Shown here in pieces: positions 27,573-36,282 of a stretch of DNA of 64,000 nucleotides. The position numbers were made by a program, and so were the translations under genes. The notes under the pieces are model-generated. The model made no database searches. It saw only the letters and a list, made by a program, of their open reading frames with translations, and was not told the origin of the DNA. Where the stretch lies: NCBI GenBank assembly GCA_017476785.1, contig JAFUZD010000073.1:16023-80022 (forward strand), read 5' to 3'. Within the stretch, counting starts at the first letter, position 1, and the number at the start of each line of letters is the position of its first letter. The stretch is from Prevotella sp. (GTDB lineage: Bacteria; Bacteroidota; Bacteroidia; Bacteroidales; Bacteroidaceae).

Positions 27573-29531
27573 TTACACTTTGTTGGCCTTCTTGCGCTGG
27601 TCGTGGTCGAGGATGGTCTTGCGGAGGCGCATCGACTGGGGGGTGACTTCTACCAGCTCGTCGGCCTTGATGTATTCGAGGGCTTCTTCGAGGCTCATCA
27701 CGGTGCGGGGAATGACGCGGGCTTTCTCGTCGCTGCCGGAGGCGCGCACGTTGGTGAGCTGCTTGGCTTTGGTGACGTTGATGACGAGGTCGTTGTCGTG
27801 CACGTGCTCGCCTACTACCTGTCCGGCGTAGACTTCTTCGCCGGGATCGATGAAGAACTTGCCGCGGTCTTGCAGCTTGTCGATGGAGTAGGCGTAGGCG
27901 GTGCCGGTCTCCATTGCTATCATCGAGCCGTTGACGCGGCGGGCTATCTCGCCTTTGTAGGGCTGGTAGTCCTTAAAGCGGTGGGCCATTATGGCTTCGC
28001 CCTGCGAGGCGGTGAGGACGTTGGTGCGCAGGCCGATGATGCCGCGCGAGGGGATGGCGAACTCGATGTTGACGCGCTCGCCCTGACTCTCCATCGAGGT
28101 CATCTCGCCTTTGCGGCGGGTGACCATATCCATCATCTTGGAGGCAAACTCCTCGGGCACGTTGATGGTGAGCTCTTCGATGGGCTCGTAGACCTCTCCC
28201 TGCCTCCCCGAAGGGGCGACCCCTCCCGGCCTCCCCAAAGGGGAGAAGTTAGTGGGGAGGGCGACCAGCTCCTCCCCTTTGGGGAGGCCGGGAGGGGTTG
28301 CTCCTTTGGGGAGGCCGGGAGGGGTCGCCCCATCGGGGGGAGTGAGGGGGGTCTTATAGATGACTTGGGGCTGGCCTACTTGCAGCTCGTAGCCCTCGCG
28401 GCGCATTGTCTCGATGAGCACGGAGAGGTGGAGCACGCCGCGGCCGCTGACTATCCAGCTGTCGGTGCTGTCTTCGTAGGGCTCTACGCGCAGGGCGAGG
28501 TTTTTCTCGAGCTCGCGCTGCAGGCGGTCGTTGATGTGGCGGGAGGTGCAGAACTTGCCTTCCTTACCGAAGAAGGGGGAGTCGTTGATGGTGAAGCGCA
28601 TCGACATCGTGGGCTCGTCGACGGCGATGGGGGGCAGGGCTTCGGGCTGCTCGGCGTCGCAGATGGTGTCGCCTATCTCGAAGTGCTCGAGGCCGATGAT
28701 GGCGCAGATGTCGCCGCACTGGGCGGTGGTGGCTTTTACGTGGGTCATTCCCTCGAAGAGGTGGAGCTCGCGGATGCGGGTCTTCTCTTGGGTGCCGTCG
28801 CGGTGGGCTATGGTGACGCTCATCCCTTCGGTCAGCTGGCCGCGGTGGACGCGGCCGATGGCGATGCGGCCGGTGTAGCTGCTGTAGTCGAGGCTGGTGA
28901 TGAGCAGCTGGGGGGTGCCGTCGATGCGGGCGGGGGCTGGTATCACTTCTACTATCTTGTCGAGCAGATAGGTGATGTCGGTGGTGGGGGTGTTGTAGTC
29001 TTCGCCCATCCAGCCGTTCTTGGCGGAGCCGTAGACGACGGGGAAGTCGAGCTGGTCTTCTGTGGCGCCGAGTGAGAACATCAGGTCGAACACCATCTCG
29101 TAGACTTCTTCCGGACGGCAGTTGGGCTTGTCTACTTTGTTGACTACCACGATGGGCTTCAGGCCTATCTGCAGTGCTTTCTGCAGCACGAAGCGTGTCT
29201 GCGGCATCGGGCCCTCGAAGGCGTCGACGAGCAGCAGGCAGCCGTCGGCCATATTGAGCACGCGCTCTACCTCGCCGCCGAAGTCGGAGTGGCCCGGGGT
29301 GTCGATGATGTTGATCTTGGTGCCGCGCCAGTTGATGCTGACGTTCTTCGAGAGGATGGTGATGCCGCGCTCGCGCTCCAGATCGTTGGCGTCGAGCACT
29401 TGGCTGCTGAGGTTCTGTCCCTCGCGGAACAAGTTGCCGGCCAGCATCATCTTGTCTACGAGGGTGGTCTTGCCGTGGTCTACGTGTGCGATAATCGCAA
29501 TGTTGCGTATATCCTGCTTAATGTCTTGCAT
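27573..29531 (-). CDS. typA: translational GTPase TypA/BipA with an in-frame insertion
   Basis: 652 aa; family members are about 600. G1 is [15 protein letters not shown]2/G3 lie around [10 protein letters not shown] and [14 protein letters not shown], and NKVDKPN is G4. It binds the ribosome and is needed for assembly or stress growth. Residues 394-446, between [10 protein letters not shown] and [16 protein letters not shown], are foreign: a Pro/Gly-rich stretch encoded by a GC-rich repeat. The point lies in a loop between domain III and the C-terminal part, and both flanks stay in frame. A -7 box (TACCTTTG) is at 29568-29575. Confidence 0.96.
   Translation of the reverse strand: MQDIKQDIRNIAIIAHVDHGKTTLVDKMMLAGNLFREGQNLSSQVLDANDLERERGITILSKNVSINWRGTKINIIDTPGHSDFGGEVERVLNMADGCLLLVDAFEGPMPQTRFVLQKALQIGLKPIVVVNKVDKPNCRPEEVYEMVFDLMFSLGATEDQLDFPVVYGSAKNGWMGEDYNTPTTDITYLLDKIVEVIPAPARIDGTPQLLITSLDYSSYTGRIAIGRVHRGQLTEGMSVTIAHRDGTQEKTRIRELHLFEGMTHVKATTAQCGDICAIIGLEHFEIGDTICDAEQPEALPPIAVDEPTMSMRFTINDSPFFGKEGKFCTSRHINDRLQRELEKNLALRVEPYEDSTDSWIVSGRGVLHLSVLIETMRREGYELQVGQPQVIYKTPLTPPDGATPPGLPKGATPPGLPKGEELVALPTNFSPLGRPGGVAPSGRQGEVYEPIEELTINVPEEFASKMMDMVTRRKGEMTSMESQGERVNIEFAIPSRGIIGLRTNVLTASQGEAIMAHRFKDYQPYKGEIARRVNGSMIAMETGTAYAYSIDKLQDRGKFFIDPGEEVYAGQVVGEHVHDNDLVINVTKAKQLTNVRASGSDEKARVIPRTVMSLEEALEYIKADELVEVTPQSMRLRKTILDHDQRKKANKV
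28194..28352. repeat. 159-bp GC-rich inverted-repeat element inserted in typA
   Basis: Built of CCTCCCC/GGGGAGG words. The left part carries CCCCTCCCGGCCTCCCC and the right part holds two copies of its reverse complement GGGGAGGCCGGGAGGGG, so the element could fold on itself. Length is 53 codons with no stop in the coding frame. The same words occur at the end of mtn. Confidence 0.8.
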
Positions 29532-29567
29532 AGGTCTCTCTTTTCCGTATTTTTACAAAATTGGGTG

Positions 29568-29575
29568 CAAAGGTA
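29568..29575 (-). promoter_or_regulatory. -7 promoter box of typA
   Basis: TACCTTTG on the minus strand, 37 bp before the start codon. Confidence 0.65.
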
Positions 29576-29681
29576 CGAAAAAACGGGTGAAAAGCCAAAT
29601 CCGCAGGGGACTTTTCGGCGGTACTGAGGGTGTGGAGGAAAAAAAACGGCGATTGATGGCTGATAATTGGGAATTATTTCG

Positions 29682-29689
29682 TACCTTTG
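29682..29689 (+). promoter_or_regulatory. -7 promoter box of rpsO
   Basis: TACCTTTG followed by a leader of about 105 nt before rpsO. In the leader TGATTAAA (29737-29744) and TTTAATCA (29785-29792) can pair, which could give an S15 autoregulatory structure. That part is inference. Confidence 0.6.
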
Positions 29690-29802
29690 CACGCGCTATT
29701 CGGAAAATCCGATGCATTCGACGAGGCTCCCCGCTGTGATTAAAGGCGGTGCGGGCATTGAAAGGATGTTATGGCAACAGTTATTTTAATCAAACAAACG
29801 TT

Positions 29803-30072
29803 ATGTATTTAGATTCAGCTAAAAAGCAGGAAATCTTCGGCCAGTACGGCCAGTCGGCTACTGACACGGGCTCGGTGGAGAGCCAAGTGGCACTGTTCAC
29901 CTATCGTATTGCTCACCTGACGGAGCACTTGAAGAAGAACCGTAAGGACTTCGGCACGGCTCGCAGCCTGACCAAGATGGTAGGCCGCCGCCGCAAGCTG
30001 CTGAAGTATCTCTACAACAAAGACATCAATCGCTATCGTGCCCTCATTAAGGCACTGGGTCTGCGCAAGTAA
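29803..30072 (+). CDS. rpsO: 30S ribosomal protein S15
   Basis: 89 aa, the standard length. Binds 16S rRNA early in small-subunit assembly. TGSVESQVALFTYRI, LTEHLKKNRKDFGT and VGRRRKLLKYL are the conserved S15 segments, with RALIKALGLRK at the end. The ATG at 29803 is used; an upstream in-frame codon (29749) lies in the leader. Followed by a strong terminator. Confidence 0.97.
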   Translation: MYLDSAKKQEIFGQYGQSATDTGSVESQVALFTYRIAHLTEHLKKNRKDFGTARSLTKMVGRRRKLLKYLYNKDINRYRALIKALGLRK

Positions 30073-30086
30073 GGCCCGGCATTGAC

Positions 30087-30148
30087 GGACAAAACGAACG
30101 GGTGGAAGCCATCAGCGATGGGTTCCACCCGTTCTTCTTTTTGTCCCT
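30087..30148. terminator. Rho-independent terminator of rpsO (and of folK on the other strand)
   Basis: GAACGGGTGGAA (30096-30107) pairs with TTCCACCCGTTC (30123-30134), then TTCTTTTT. The flanking GGACAAAA and TTTTTGTCC extend the stem, so it can work in both directions between the convergent rpsO and folK genes. Confidence 0.85.
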
Positions 30149-30165
30149 GACGGGATGGCGCCTTC

Positions 30166-30594
30166 TCAGTCCATCACCTCGCTGAGAGGCTGCATCACGA
30201 AGGGGCGCTGGTGCATCAGGGGATGGGGTATCTGGAGGTCGGGCTCGTCGATGGTCAGCTGGTCGTAGAGCAACAGGTCGATGTCGATGGTGCGGTCGTG
30301 ATAGACGCGGGGGGTGCCGTCGGCGGTGCGCCCTTTGTGGCGGCGACCCATTGCCCGCTCTATCTGCTGCGTGCGGCGCAGCACCTCACGGGGGCTGAGC
30401 TGCGTGCGGCAACGGACGGCGGCATTGACAAACAGATGGGGCGACTGGAAGCCCCACGGCTCGGTAACATAAAGGGCCGACTGGCACTCTACGGTGCCAA
30501 TCAGCTCTTCTATCCGGCGTATGGCCTCGCGGATGTTGTGCTCCTTATCGCCCAGATTGGAGCCGAGGCCGAGGTATAGCGTGTGGTCAGTCAT
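30166..30594 (-). CDS. folK: 2-amino-4-hydroxy-6-hydroxymethyldihydropteridine pyrophosphokinase
   Basis: 142 aa. Transfers pyrophosphate from ATP to the pterin in folate synthesis, the step after Fol[15 protein letters not shown], the FVNAAVRC core and [12 protein letters not shown] (Mg-binding Asp pair), then [15 protein letters not shown], are diagnostic. The start overlaps queA by 8 bp; last gene of the ftsX-to-folK operon. Confidence 0.95.
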   Translation of the reverse strand: MTDHTLYLGLGSNLGDKEHNIREAIRRIEELIGTVECQSALYVTEPWGFQSPHLFVNAAVRCRTQLSPREVLRRTQQIERAMGRRHKGRTADGTPRVYHDRTIDIDLLLYDQLTIDEPDLQIPHPLMHQRPFVMQPLSEVMD

Positions 30595-31735
30595 CGAGGA
30601 TGAGCATCGCGTCGCCGTAGCACCCGAAGAGGTAGCCGTTGGCGAGTGCCTTCTGATAGGCCTCGGTTATCAGGTCGTAGCCGCCGAAGGCTGCCGTGGT
30701 CATCATCATCGTGGACTCGGGATGATAGAAGTTGGTAATCATCGCGTCGGCCAGCCCGAAGTCGTAGGGGGGGAAGATAAACTTGTTGGTCCAGCCGTCG
30801 TACTCCTTCAGCATTCCGTCGGTCCCGACGGCGGTCTCGGTGGCGCGGATGGTGCTCACACCTACGGCACAGACACGGTGGCCGGAGCGCTTGGCTTCGT
30901 TCACGATGTCGCAGGCAGCGGCTTTGACGCTCATCTGCTCTGAGTTCATCTTGTGCTTCGTCAGGTCTTCCACCTCGATGGGCTCGAAGTTGCCCAGTCC
31001 GCAGTGGATGGTGACATAGGCAAAGTTGATGCCGCGAATCTCGAGTATCTTCATCAGCTCACGACTGAAGTGCAGGCCCGACGACGGTGCCGTGACGGCT
31101 CCCTCGTTGCGGGCGAAGATGGTCTGGAAATTCTCCGTATCGTCGGGCGTGGCCTCGCGGCGGTTGATGATGTAGCGGGGCAGCGGGGCGGAGCCGAGGC
31201 CGAAGAGCTCGCGCTTGAACTCGTCGTGCGGACAGTCGTAGAGGAAGCGCAGCGTGCGGCCGCGGCTGGTCGTATTGTCAATGACCTCGGCCACCATCGG
31301 GCCGTCCTCGTCGAAGAACAGCTTGTTGCCGATGCGTATCTTGCGGGCAGGCTCTACCAGCACGTCCCACAGGCGCAGCTCTTCGTTGAGCTCGCGCAGC
31401 AGGAATACCTCAATCTTGGCGTCGGTCTTCTCCTTCGTTCCGTAGAGACGGGCGGGAAACACTTTCGTGTCGTTGAAGACGAAGGCATCGCCCTCATCAA
31501 AGTAGCCCGTGATGTCGCGGAAGGTGAGAAACTGGTCGGTATCGTTGCCGTCGGCGTCTTTCTTGAACATCTCGATGGTCTGGCTGTTGCGGTGAATCAC
31601 CATCAGGCGGCACTCGTCGCGATGGTACACCTTCTCCGTCGTCCCGTCTTCGTTCTCGAATACGCGGTGGGGCGGCTCCAGTGCTACCTGTGCCTCGGGC
31701 AACTTGAACTTAAATTGTGAAAGTTTCATATCCAT
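30587..31735 (-). CDS. queA: S-adenosylmethionine:tRNA ribosyltransferase-isomerase
   Basis: 382 aa. Adds the epoxycyclopentane group of queuosine to preQ1-modified t[13 protein letters not shown] near the start (the family has LP..LIA..P), [32 protein letters not shown] and [13 protein letters not shown] are conserved. Met1 or Met3 may be the start. It lies 16 bp downstream of truB, another tRNA modification gene. Confidence 0.95.
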   Translation of the reverse strand: MDMKLSQFKFKLPEAQVALEPPHRVFENEDGTTEKVYHRDECRLMVIHRNSQTIEMFKKDADGNDTDQFLTFRDITGYFDEGDAFVFNDTKVFPARLYGTKEKTDAKIEVFLLRELNEELRLWDVLVEPARKIRIGNKLFFDEDGPMVAEVIDNTTSRGRTLRFLYDCPHDEFKRELFGLGSAPLPRYIINRREATPDDTENFQTIFARNEGAVTAPSSGLHFSRELMKILEIRGINFAYVTIHCGLGNFEPIEVEDLTKHKMNSEQMSVKAAACDIVNEAKRSGHRVCAVGVSTIRATETAVGTDGMLKEYDGWTNKFIFPPYDFGLADAMITNFYHPESTMMMTTAAFGGYDLITEAYQKALANGYLFGCYGDAMLILDD

Positions 31736-31751
31736 TGTCTATATATTCTCT

Positions 31752-32450
31752 TCAGTCTATTGTCTGTTGTTCGAGCCACGCCGGGAAGTCGTCCAGCGTG
31801 ATGCAGTCTTCTATGCGCACATCGCCCAGACGCGTGCGGCAGAGGGCGGTCAGATGGGCGCCGCTGCCCAGCGCGCTGCCAATGTCGCGGGCCAGCGAGC
31901 GGATGTAGGTGCCCTTGCCGCAGACCACTCGGATGCTCAGCTGCATCTGCTGTGGGTCGAAGCCGGTCACCTCTATCTCGTCGATGTGCACCGTCTTGGG
32001 CTTCAGGGCTACGTCGTCGCCCCGGCGAGCCAATGCGTAGGCCCGGTGACCGTCGACCATCACGGCCGAGAACACGGGCGGCACTTGCTCAATGTCGCCC
32101 ACAAAGCGGCACAGCACCTCGTCAATCAACTGGCGCGTGATGTGGGCTGTGGGATAGGTATGGTCTACGGCGTGCTCGAGGTCGAAGCTGGGGGTCGTGG
32201 CACCCAGCTGCAGCGTGGCCGTATATTCCTTCGTGTGGTACTGCAGGCGTTCTATCTCCTTCGTCTTTTTACCCGTGCAGAGTATCAGCACACCCGTGGC
32301 CAGCGGGTCCAGCGTGCCGGCGTGGCCCGTCTTCACCCGGCGCACGCCCTGCTTCTTGGAGATGCGCGTGCGGACGTAGGCCAGTGCGCCGAACGACGTC
32401 ATCCGATAGGGCTTGTTGATGCAGAGTATCTCTCCTTCCGTGAAGTTCAT
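31752..32450 (-). CDS. truB: tRNA pseudouridine(55) synthase
   Basis: 232 aa, at the short end for the family. Makes pseudouridine 55 in the T-loop. GHAGTLDPLATGVL holds the catalytic Asp; TKEYTATLQLG and GTYIRSLARDIGSALG follow. No PUA domain is present, as usual in this group. The start codon directly abuts the uppP stop, so coupling is likely. Confidence 0.95.
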   Translation of the reverse strand: MNFTEGEILCINKPYRMTSFGALAYVRTRISKKQGVRRVKTGHAGTLDPLATGVLILCTGKKTKEIERLQYHTKEYTATLQLGATTPSFDLEHAVDHTYPTAHITRQLIDEVLCRFVGDIEQVPPVFSAVMVDGHRAYALARRGDDVALKPKTVHIDEIEVTGFDPQQMQLSIRVVCGKGTYIRSLARDIGSALGSGAHLTALCRTRLGDVRIEDCITLDDFPAWLEQQTID

Positions 32451-33308
32451 TCAGTCTACCATTGCGAGTGAGTGTCCCGTCAGCAGCAGGATGATGATGA
32501 TGCTGCCAACAACGATGCGATAGATGCCAAAGGCCTTAAAGCCATACTTGGACAAGAAGCCGACAAACCACTTCATTGCCAGCAGTGCCACCACAAAGGC
32601 CACTGCGCAGCCCAGCAGCAGCATTGCCACATTGTGGCTGGTGGCCCACGAGGCGTCGTCTTTCAGCAGGTCCAGCAGGTCCAGCAGCGTGGCTCCCGCC
32701 ATCGTTGGCACGGCCAAGAAGAACGAGAACTCTGCGGCACGCTTGCGCGTCAGCCCCTGCGTCATACCGCCCACGATGGTGGCCATAGAGCGCGACACGC
32801 CGGGGATGACCGAGATGCACTGGTAGAGACCGATGTTGAAGGCGCGCTTCTCGTTGACTGCCACGTCGTCGGTACCCTTATTGAACAGCTTGTCGCAGAA
32901 GAGCATAAAGATGCCGCCCACGACCAGCATCACGGCCACTACCTCTACGCTGTCGAGCAGCCAGTCGAGCAGGCCCGACTTCTTGGCCAGCAGGCCGATG
33001 ACCACGGCGGGCAGCACGCCCACTATCAGCAGCCAGTAGAAATAGAAGCGGTGCTTCAAACGCTGAAAGGCACTGCTCCCGGCAGGAGCCGGCGTCGTGT
33101 CGAACTGGAAGAAGCGCTTCCAGTACAGGCAGACCACTGACAGGATGGCGCCAAACTGGATGATAAACGTGAAGGCGTGGACAAAGGGGTCGCCCTGCTG
33201 AATGCCCAGCAGGTTCTGCGTGATAATCATATGGCCTGTCGACGAGACGGGCAGAAACTCCGTCAGTCCTTCAACAATACTGATAATGATGGTCTCCAGC
33301 CACGTCAT
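32451..33308 (-). CDS. uppP: undecaprenyl-diphosphate phosphatase
   Basis: 285 aa, about 8 membrane helices. Recycles undecaprenyl pyrophosphate for cell-wall synthesis. EGLTEFLPVSSTGHMII (catalytic Glu-rich motif) near residue 14 and the PGVSRSMATIVGGM segment near residue 170 are family signatures. Overlaps the DUF3098 gene by 4 bp. Confidence 0.95.
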   Translation of the reverse strand: MTWLETIIISIVEGLTEFLPVSSTGHMIITQNLLGIQQGDPFVHAFTFIIQFGAILSVVCLYWKRFFQFDTTPAPAGSSAFQRLKHRFYFYWLLIVGVLPAVVIGLLAKKSGLLDWLLDSVEVVAVMLVVGGIFMLFCDKLFNKGTDDVAVNEKRAFNIGLYQCISVIPGVSRSMATIVGGMTQGLTRKRAAEFSFFLAVPTMAGATLLDLLDLLKDDASWATSHNVAMLLLGCAVAFVVALLAMKWFVGFLSKYGFKAFGIYRIVVGSIIIILLLTGHSLAMVD

Positions 33309-33553
33309 ACGTTATCCTCCTCGTTGATGTCCGCATCTTTCGGCTTACGCACGATGGCATAAATCATCGATACGAAACCTACCAGACATACTATCGGTGC
33401 CAGCTTGATGCGACGGGCACTGAAGATGTCGGGATTGTAGGCCGACTCCGTTGAGCCGCTGCCACTCATCAGGATGAAGCCTATCACCACGATGGCCATT
33501 CCGACAGCCAGCAGGATGAAGTTCATCCGGTCAAATGCAAAGTCTCTCTTCAT
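33305..33553 (-). CDS. DUF3098 membrane protein
   Basis: 82 aa with two transmembrane helices (NFILLAVGMAIVVIGFILM and APIVCLVGFVSMIYAIV). The RDFAFDRMNF start and the YNPDIFSARR stretch between helices match DUF3098, which in Bacteroidetes lies between ftsX and uppP. Function unknown; the context suggests a cell-envelope or division role. Confidence 0.85.
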   Translation of the reverse strand: MKRDFAFDRMNFILLAVGMAIVVIGFILMSGSGSTESAYNPDIFSARRIKLAPIVCLVGFVSMIYAIVRKPKDADINEEDNV

Positions 33554-33572
33554 TGTATGCAGTTTTGCAGTG

Positions 33573-34451
33573 TTAAATCTTATAGAGCTCGCCTGCCGTC
33601 ATCCGCAGGAACTTGTTGACGGCCAGCCACGCACAGAGTGCCGTGATGACAATGCCGAACAGCAGCACGGAACCGCCGGTGATGGCCAGCTCTTTCCACG
33701 TGATAATCTCGAGGATAGACGGCTCAGCCAGATAGAGGGCATAGAAGCCGGCTCCCAGCACGCCGATGGCCAAGATGGCCGCCACGATGCCAATGCCCAC
33801 GGCCCTGTTGAGGAATGGGCGGCGGATGAACGACCACGAGGCACCCACGAGCTTCATCGTGTGGATAAGGAAGCGGCGGGCATAGATGCTCAGCCGCACG
33901 CTGTTGCTGATGAGCGCAAACGAGACGCACGTCAGCAGCACGGCCAGTACCAGCAGGATGAGACTGAGGCGACTGAGGTTCAGATTGACGCGGTCTACGA
34001 GGTCTTCCATATAGGCCACGTCGCTCACACGCTGGTCTTTCCTAATCTCTTTCACAATCCACTTCAGCGAGTCGCGGTTGGCATAGTCGCTCTTCAGCTG
34101 CACCTCGAGCGTGGCCAAGAAAGGATTGAAGCCCAGAAACTCCGACGGGTCGGAGCCCAGCTCCTTCGTCTGTTCCTGCTGCGCCTGCTCCTTACTGATG
34201 TAGTCGATGTTGCGCGAATAGGGACGGTGGTACAGCTCGCGGCAGAGGCGGTGAGCCTGATTCACGCTGACGCTGTCTTTCAGCATCACCGTCACCGTCA
34301 GGTGCTCGCGCATATGGGCCGACAGGTTATGAGCCGTCAGCACGGAGAACACCACCAACCCCAACAGGATAAGCACCATCGTGGTACTTATACACAAAGT
34401 GACAACCTGCAAGCCACGGCGGCTGCGGGTTCTTTTTCGCTTTTTTGCCAT
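33573..34451 (-). CDS. ftsX: cell division protein FtsX (permease-like)
   Basis: 292 aa. A cytoplasmic Arg/Lys-rich N-terminus, first helix at about residues 20-42, a periplasmic loop, and three more helices at about 175-195, 225-250 and 265-285. The periplasmic part with SVNQAHRLCREL and YISKEQAQ is typical. With FtsE (not in this window) it controls septal murein hydrolases. First gene of the operon; -7 box TACTTTTG at 34486-34493. Confidence 0.92.
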   Translation of the reverse strand: MAKKRKRTRSRRGLQVVTLCISTTMVLILLGLVVFSVLTAHNLSAHMREHLTVTVMLKDSVSVNQAHRLCRELYHRPYSRNIDYISKEQAQQEQTKELGSDPSEFLGFNPFLATLEVQLKSDYANRDSLKWIVKEIRKDQRVSDVAYMEDLVDRVNLNLSRLSLILLVLAVLLTCVSFALISNSVRLSIYARRFLIHTMKLVGASWSFIRRPFLNRAVGIGIVAAILAIGVLGAGFYALYLAEPSILEIITWKELAITGGSVLLFGIVITALCAWLAVNKFLRMTAGELYKI

Positions 34452-34485
34452 TTCTCTTTTAGACGTAATACACCTAATTTAGGTG

Positions 34486-34493
34486 CAAAAGTA
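34486..34493 (-). promoter_or_regulatory. -7 promoter box of the ftsX operon
   Basis: TACTTTTG on the minus strand, 35 bp upstream of the ftsX start. Confidence 0.6.
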
Positions 34494-34550
34494 CAATATT
34501 TCGGCCGAATGCCCGAATAATCTTCTTGGAATTTGTACCGCAGAAGCACA

Positions 34551-34613
34551 AATTCTCGCGAGAATTCCACAAAATTTCGCGAGAAGTCCCAAAATGCGCG
34601 CGAGAATCTGAAA
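34551..34613. repeat. three CGCG-centred palindromes phased at 21 bp, second block
   Basis: A perfect AATTCTCGCGAGAATT lies at 34551-34566, then two degenerate copies (ATTTCGCGAGAAGT and ATGCGCGCGAGAAT). Centres are at 34558.5, 34579.5 and 34600.5, again exactly 21 bp apart. The block lies in the divergent gap between ftsX and the radical SAM gene. Confidence 0.8.
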
Positions 34614-34678
34614 CAAGACAATAAAAAAGACTGCACCGCGTTTTGTATATGAAACCATCAAATGAGCTTTGCAAGACT

Positions 34679-35455
34679 ATGAGTACCATCATTTATCCCT
34701 CTCCTATCTTCGGGCCGGTGCACAGCCGGCGGCTGGGCATCTCGCTGGGCATCAACCTGCTTCCAGCCGACGGAAAGGTGTGCTCGTTCGACTGTATCTA
34801 CTGCGAGTGCGGCTTTAACGAAGACCACCGCCCCACCCTGCCGATGCCACGGCGCGAGGAGGTGAGCCGGCGGCTGGAAGAGAAGCTGCAACAGATGACG
34901 GCCGAGGGGCAGTTGCCCGACGTGCTGACGTTTGCCGGCAACGGCGAACCGACGTGCCATCCGCACTTTGCCGAGATTATCGACGACACGCTGCGGCTGC
35001 GCGACCGCTACTGTCCGAAGGCGAAGGTGAGCGTGCTGAGCAACTCGACAATGATTCACCGCCCGCAGGTGCACGCGGCACTGATGCGCGTGGACAACAA
35101 CATACTGAAGCTGGACACCATAGACCCTATATATATAAATAAGGTGGACCACCCCGCCGGCACCTACGACGTGGATGCCATCATCGAAAGGATGAAAGCC
35201 TTCGACGGGCACCTGATTGTCCAGACGATGTTTATGCGTGGACAGTGCGACGGTCAGTCGGTAGACAACACGGGCGAGGAATACGTTGGCCCGTGGCTGG
35301 AGGCGGTGAAGGCAATCGGCCCGCAACAGGTGATGGTCTACACCATTGACCGCGAGACGCCGGCGGCAGGGCTGGAAAAAGCAAGTCGCGAACAGCTGGA
35401 TGCCATTCGCGACCGTGTGATAGCTGCCGGCATTCCCTGCACGGCAAGCTACTGA
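34679..35455 (+). CDS. radical SAM protein (COG0731-like)
   Basis: 258 aa from MSTIIYPSPIFGP; an upstream start at 34643 would add 12 residues. The cluster motif is CSFDCIYCECG (C-x3-C-x2-C), binding a 4Fe-4S cluster. PVHSRRLGISLGINLLP before it and TFAGNGEPTCHP after it are typical of the branch that includes wybutosine-synthesis relatives and many unassigned proteins. There is no substrate-specific C-terminal domain, so function is open. Single gene, divergent from ftsX. Confidence 0.85.
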   Translation: MSTIIYPSPIFGPVHSRRLGISLGINLLPADGKVCSFDCIYCECGFNEDHRPTLPMPRREEVSRRLEEKLQQMTAEGQLPDVLTFAGNGEPTCHPHFAEIIDDTLRLRDRYCPKAKVSVLSNSTMIHRPQVHAALMRVDNNILKLDTIDPIYINKVDHPAGTYDVDAIIERMKAFDGHLIVQTMFMRGQCDGQSVDNTGEEYVGPWLEAVKAIGPQQVMVYTIDRETPAAGLEKASREQLDAIRDRVIAAGIPCTASY

Positions 35456-35470
35456 GCTGCCCTTTTCCCT

Positions 35471-36247
35471 TTACTTGGAAATGATGCCCAACTGGGTTCC
35501 CTCGATGAACTGAACGATATTGCGTATCTCAGGACCGTCGGGCACCTGTTCTTTTATCTGATTCACGGCGTCGAAGACCGACGTCTGACCGTGGAACACG
35601 AGGCGATAGGCATTGCCGATGTGCTTCAGGGTCTTGTCGTCTACGCCATAGGCACGCCCCATCAGCGTGTTCACACCGCCATAGGTATTCTTGCGGGTAG
35701 CCACGATATAGGGCGGGATGTCTTTCGAGAACGTAGTGCCTGCCTGCACCATTGCCCCTATTCCCACGCGGGTCTTGGCATTGGCAATGACCGACGAGGA
35801 GAAGATGACACTGCTCTGAATCTCGCAGTCGCCCGCAATCTTCGTACCATAGCCGAATACGCAGCGGTCGGCCACCTTCGTGTCGTGCGAGATGTGGGCA
35901 CCTTCCATCAGCACATTGTCATTGCCGATGACGGTCTGCCCGCCGGTATGCGTGGCACGGTTGATGACCACGTTCTCACGGATGATATTGTTGTTGCCGA
36001 TGATGCACTCGGACTTCTCGCCGCGGAACTCGAAGTCCTGCGGCAGGGCCCCGATGACCGAGCCCTGATGCACCTTATTATGACTGCCCATCCGCGTACC
36101 GTTGAGGATGCTGACAAAGGGGAAGATGATACAGTCGTCGCCTATCTCCACGTCGCCCTCGATGTACACAAAGGGGAATATCTTACAGTTGTTGCCGATC
36201 TTCGCTCTGGGGTCGATTTCGGCTTTTGGACTTATTTCACTTGCCAT
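35471..36247 (-). CDS. lpxA: acyl-ACP--UDP-N-acetylglucosamine O-acyltransferase
   Basis: 258 aa. First step of lipid A synthesis. The left-handed beta-helix hexapeptide pattern runs from residue 1 to about 185 (AEIDPRAKIGNNCKIFPFV and on). HTGGQTVIGNDNVLMEGAHISHD contains the catalytic His (about residue 120). The helical C-terminus follows. Not next to lpxC/lpxD here; convergent to the radical SAM gene and downstream of the efflux operon. Confidence 0.95.
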   Translation of the reverse strand: MASEISPKAEIDPRAKIGNNCKIFPFVYIEGDVEIGDDCIIFPFVSILNGTRMGSHNKVHQGSVIGALPQDFEFRGEKSECIIGNNNIIRENVVINRATHTGGQTVIGNDNVLMEGAHISHDTKVADRCVFGYGTKIAGDCEIQSSVIFSSSVIANAKTRVGIGAMVQAGTTFSKDIPPYIVATRKNTYGGVNTLMGRAYGVDDKTLKHIGNAYRLVFHGQTSVFDAVNQIKEQVPDGPEIRNIVQFIEGTQLGIISK

Positions 36248-36282
36248 AACTCTTATCTCTTAATGATGTGAACTCTTAACAC

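Noticed and set aside
18973-28352. CRISPR array from GC-rich repeats
   Set aside because: The repeats are not regularly spaced with unique spacers, are self-complementary over their length, and no cas gene is present.
27603-29075. A 490-codon plus-strand frame
   Set aside because: Antisense to typA; Gly/Val/Asp-rich shadow.
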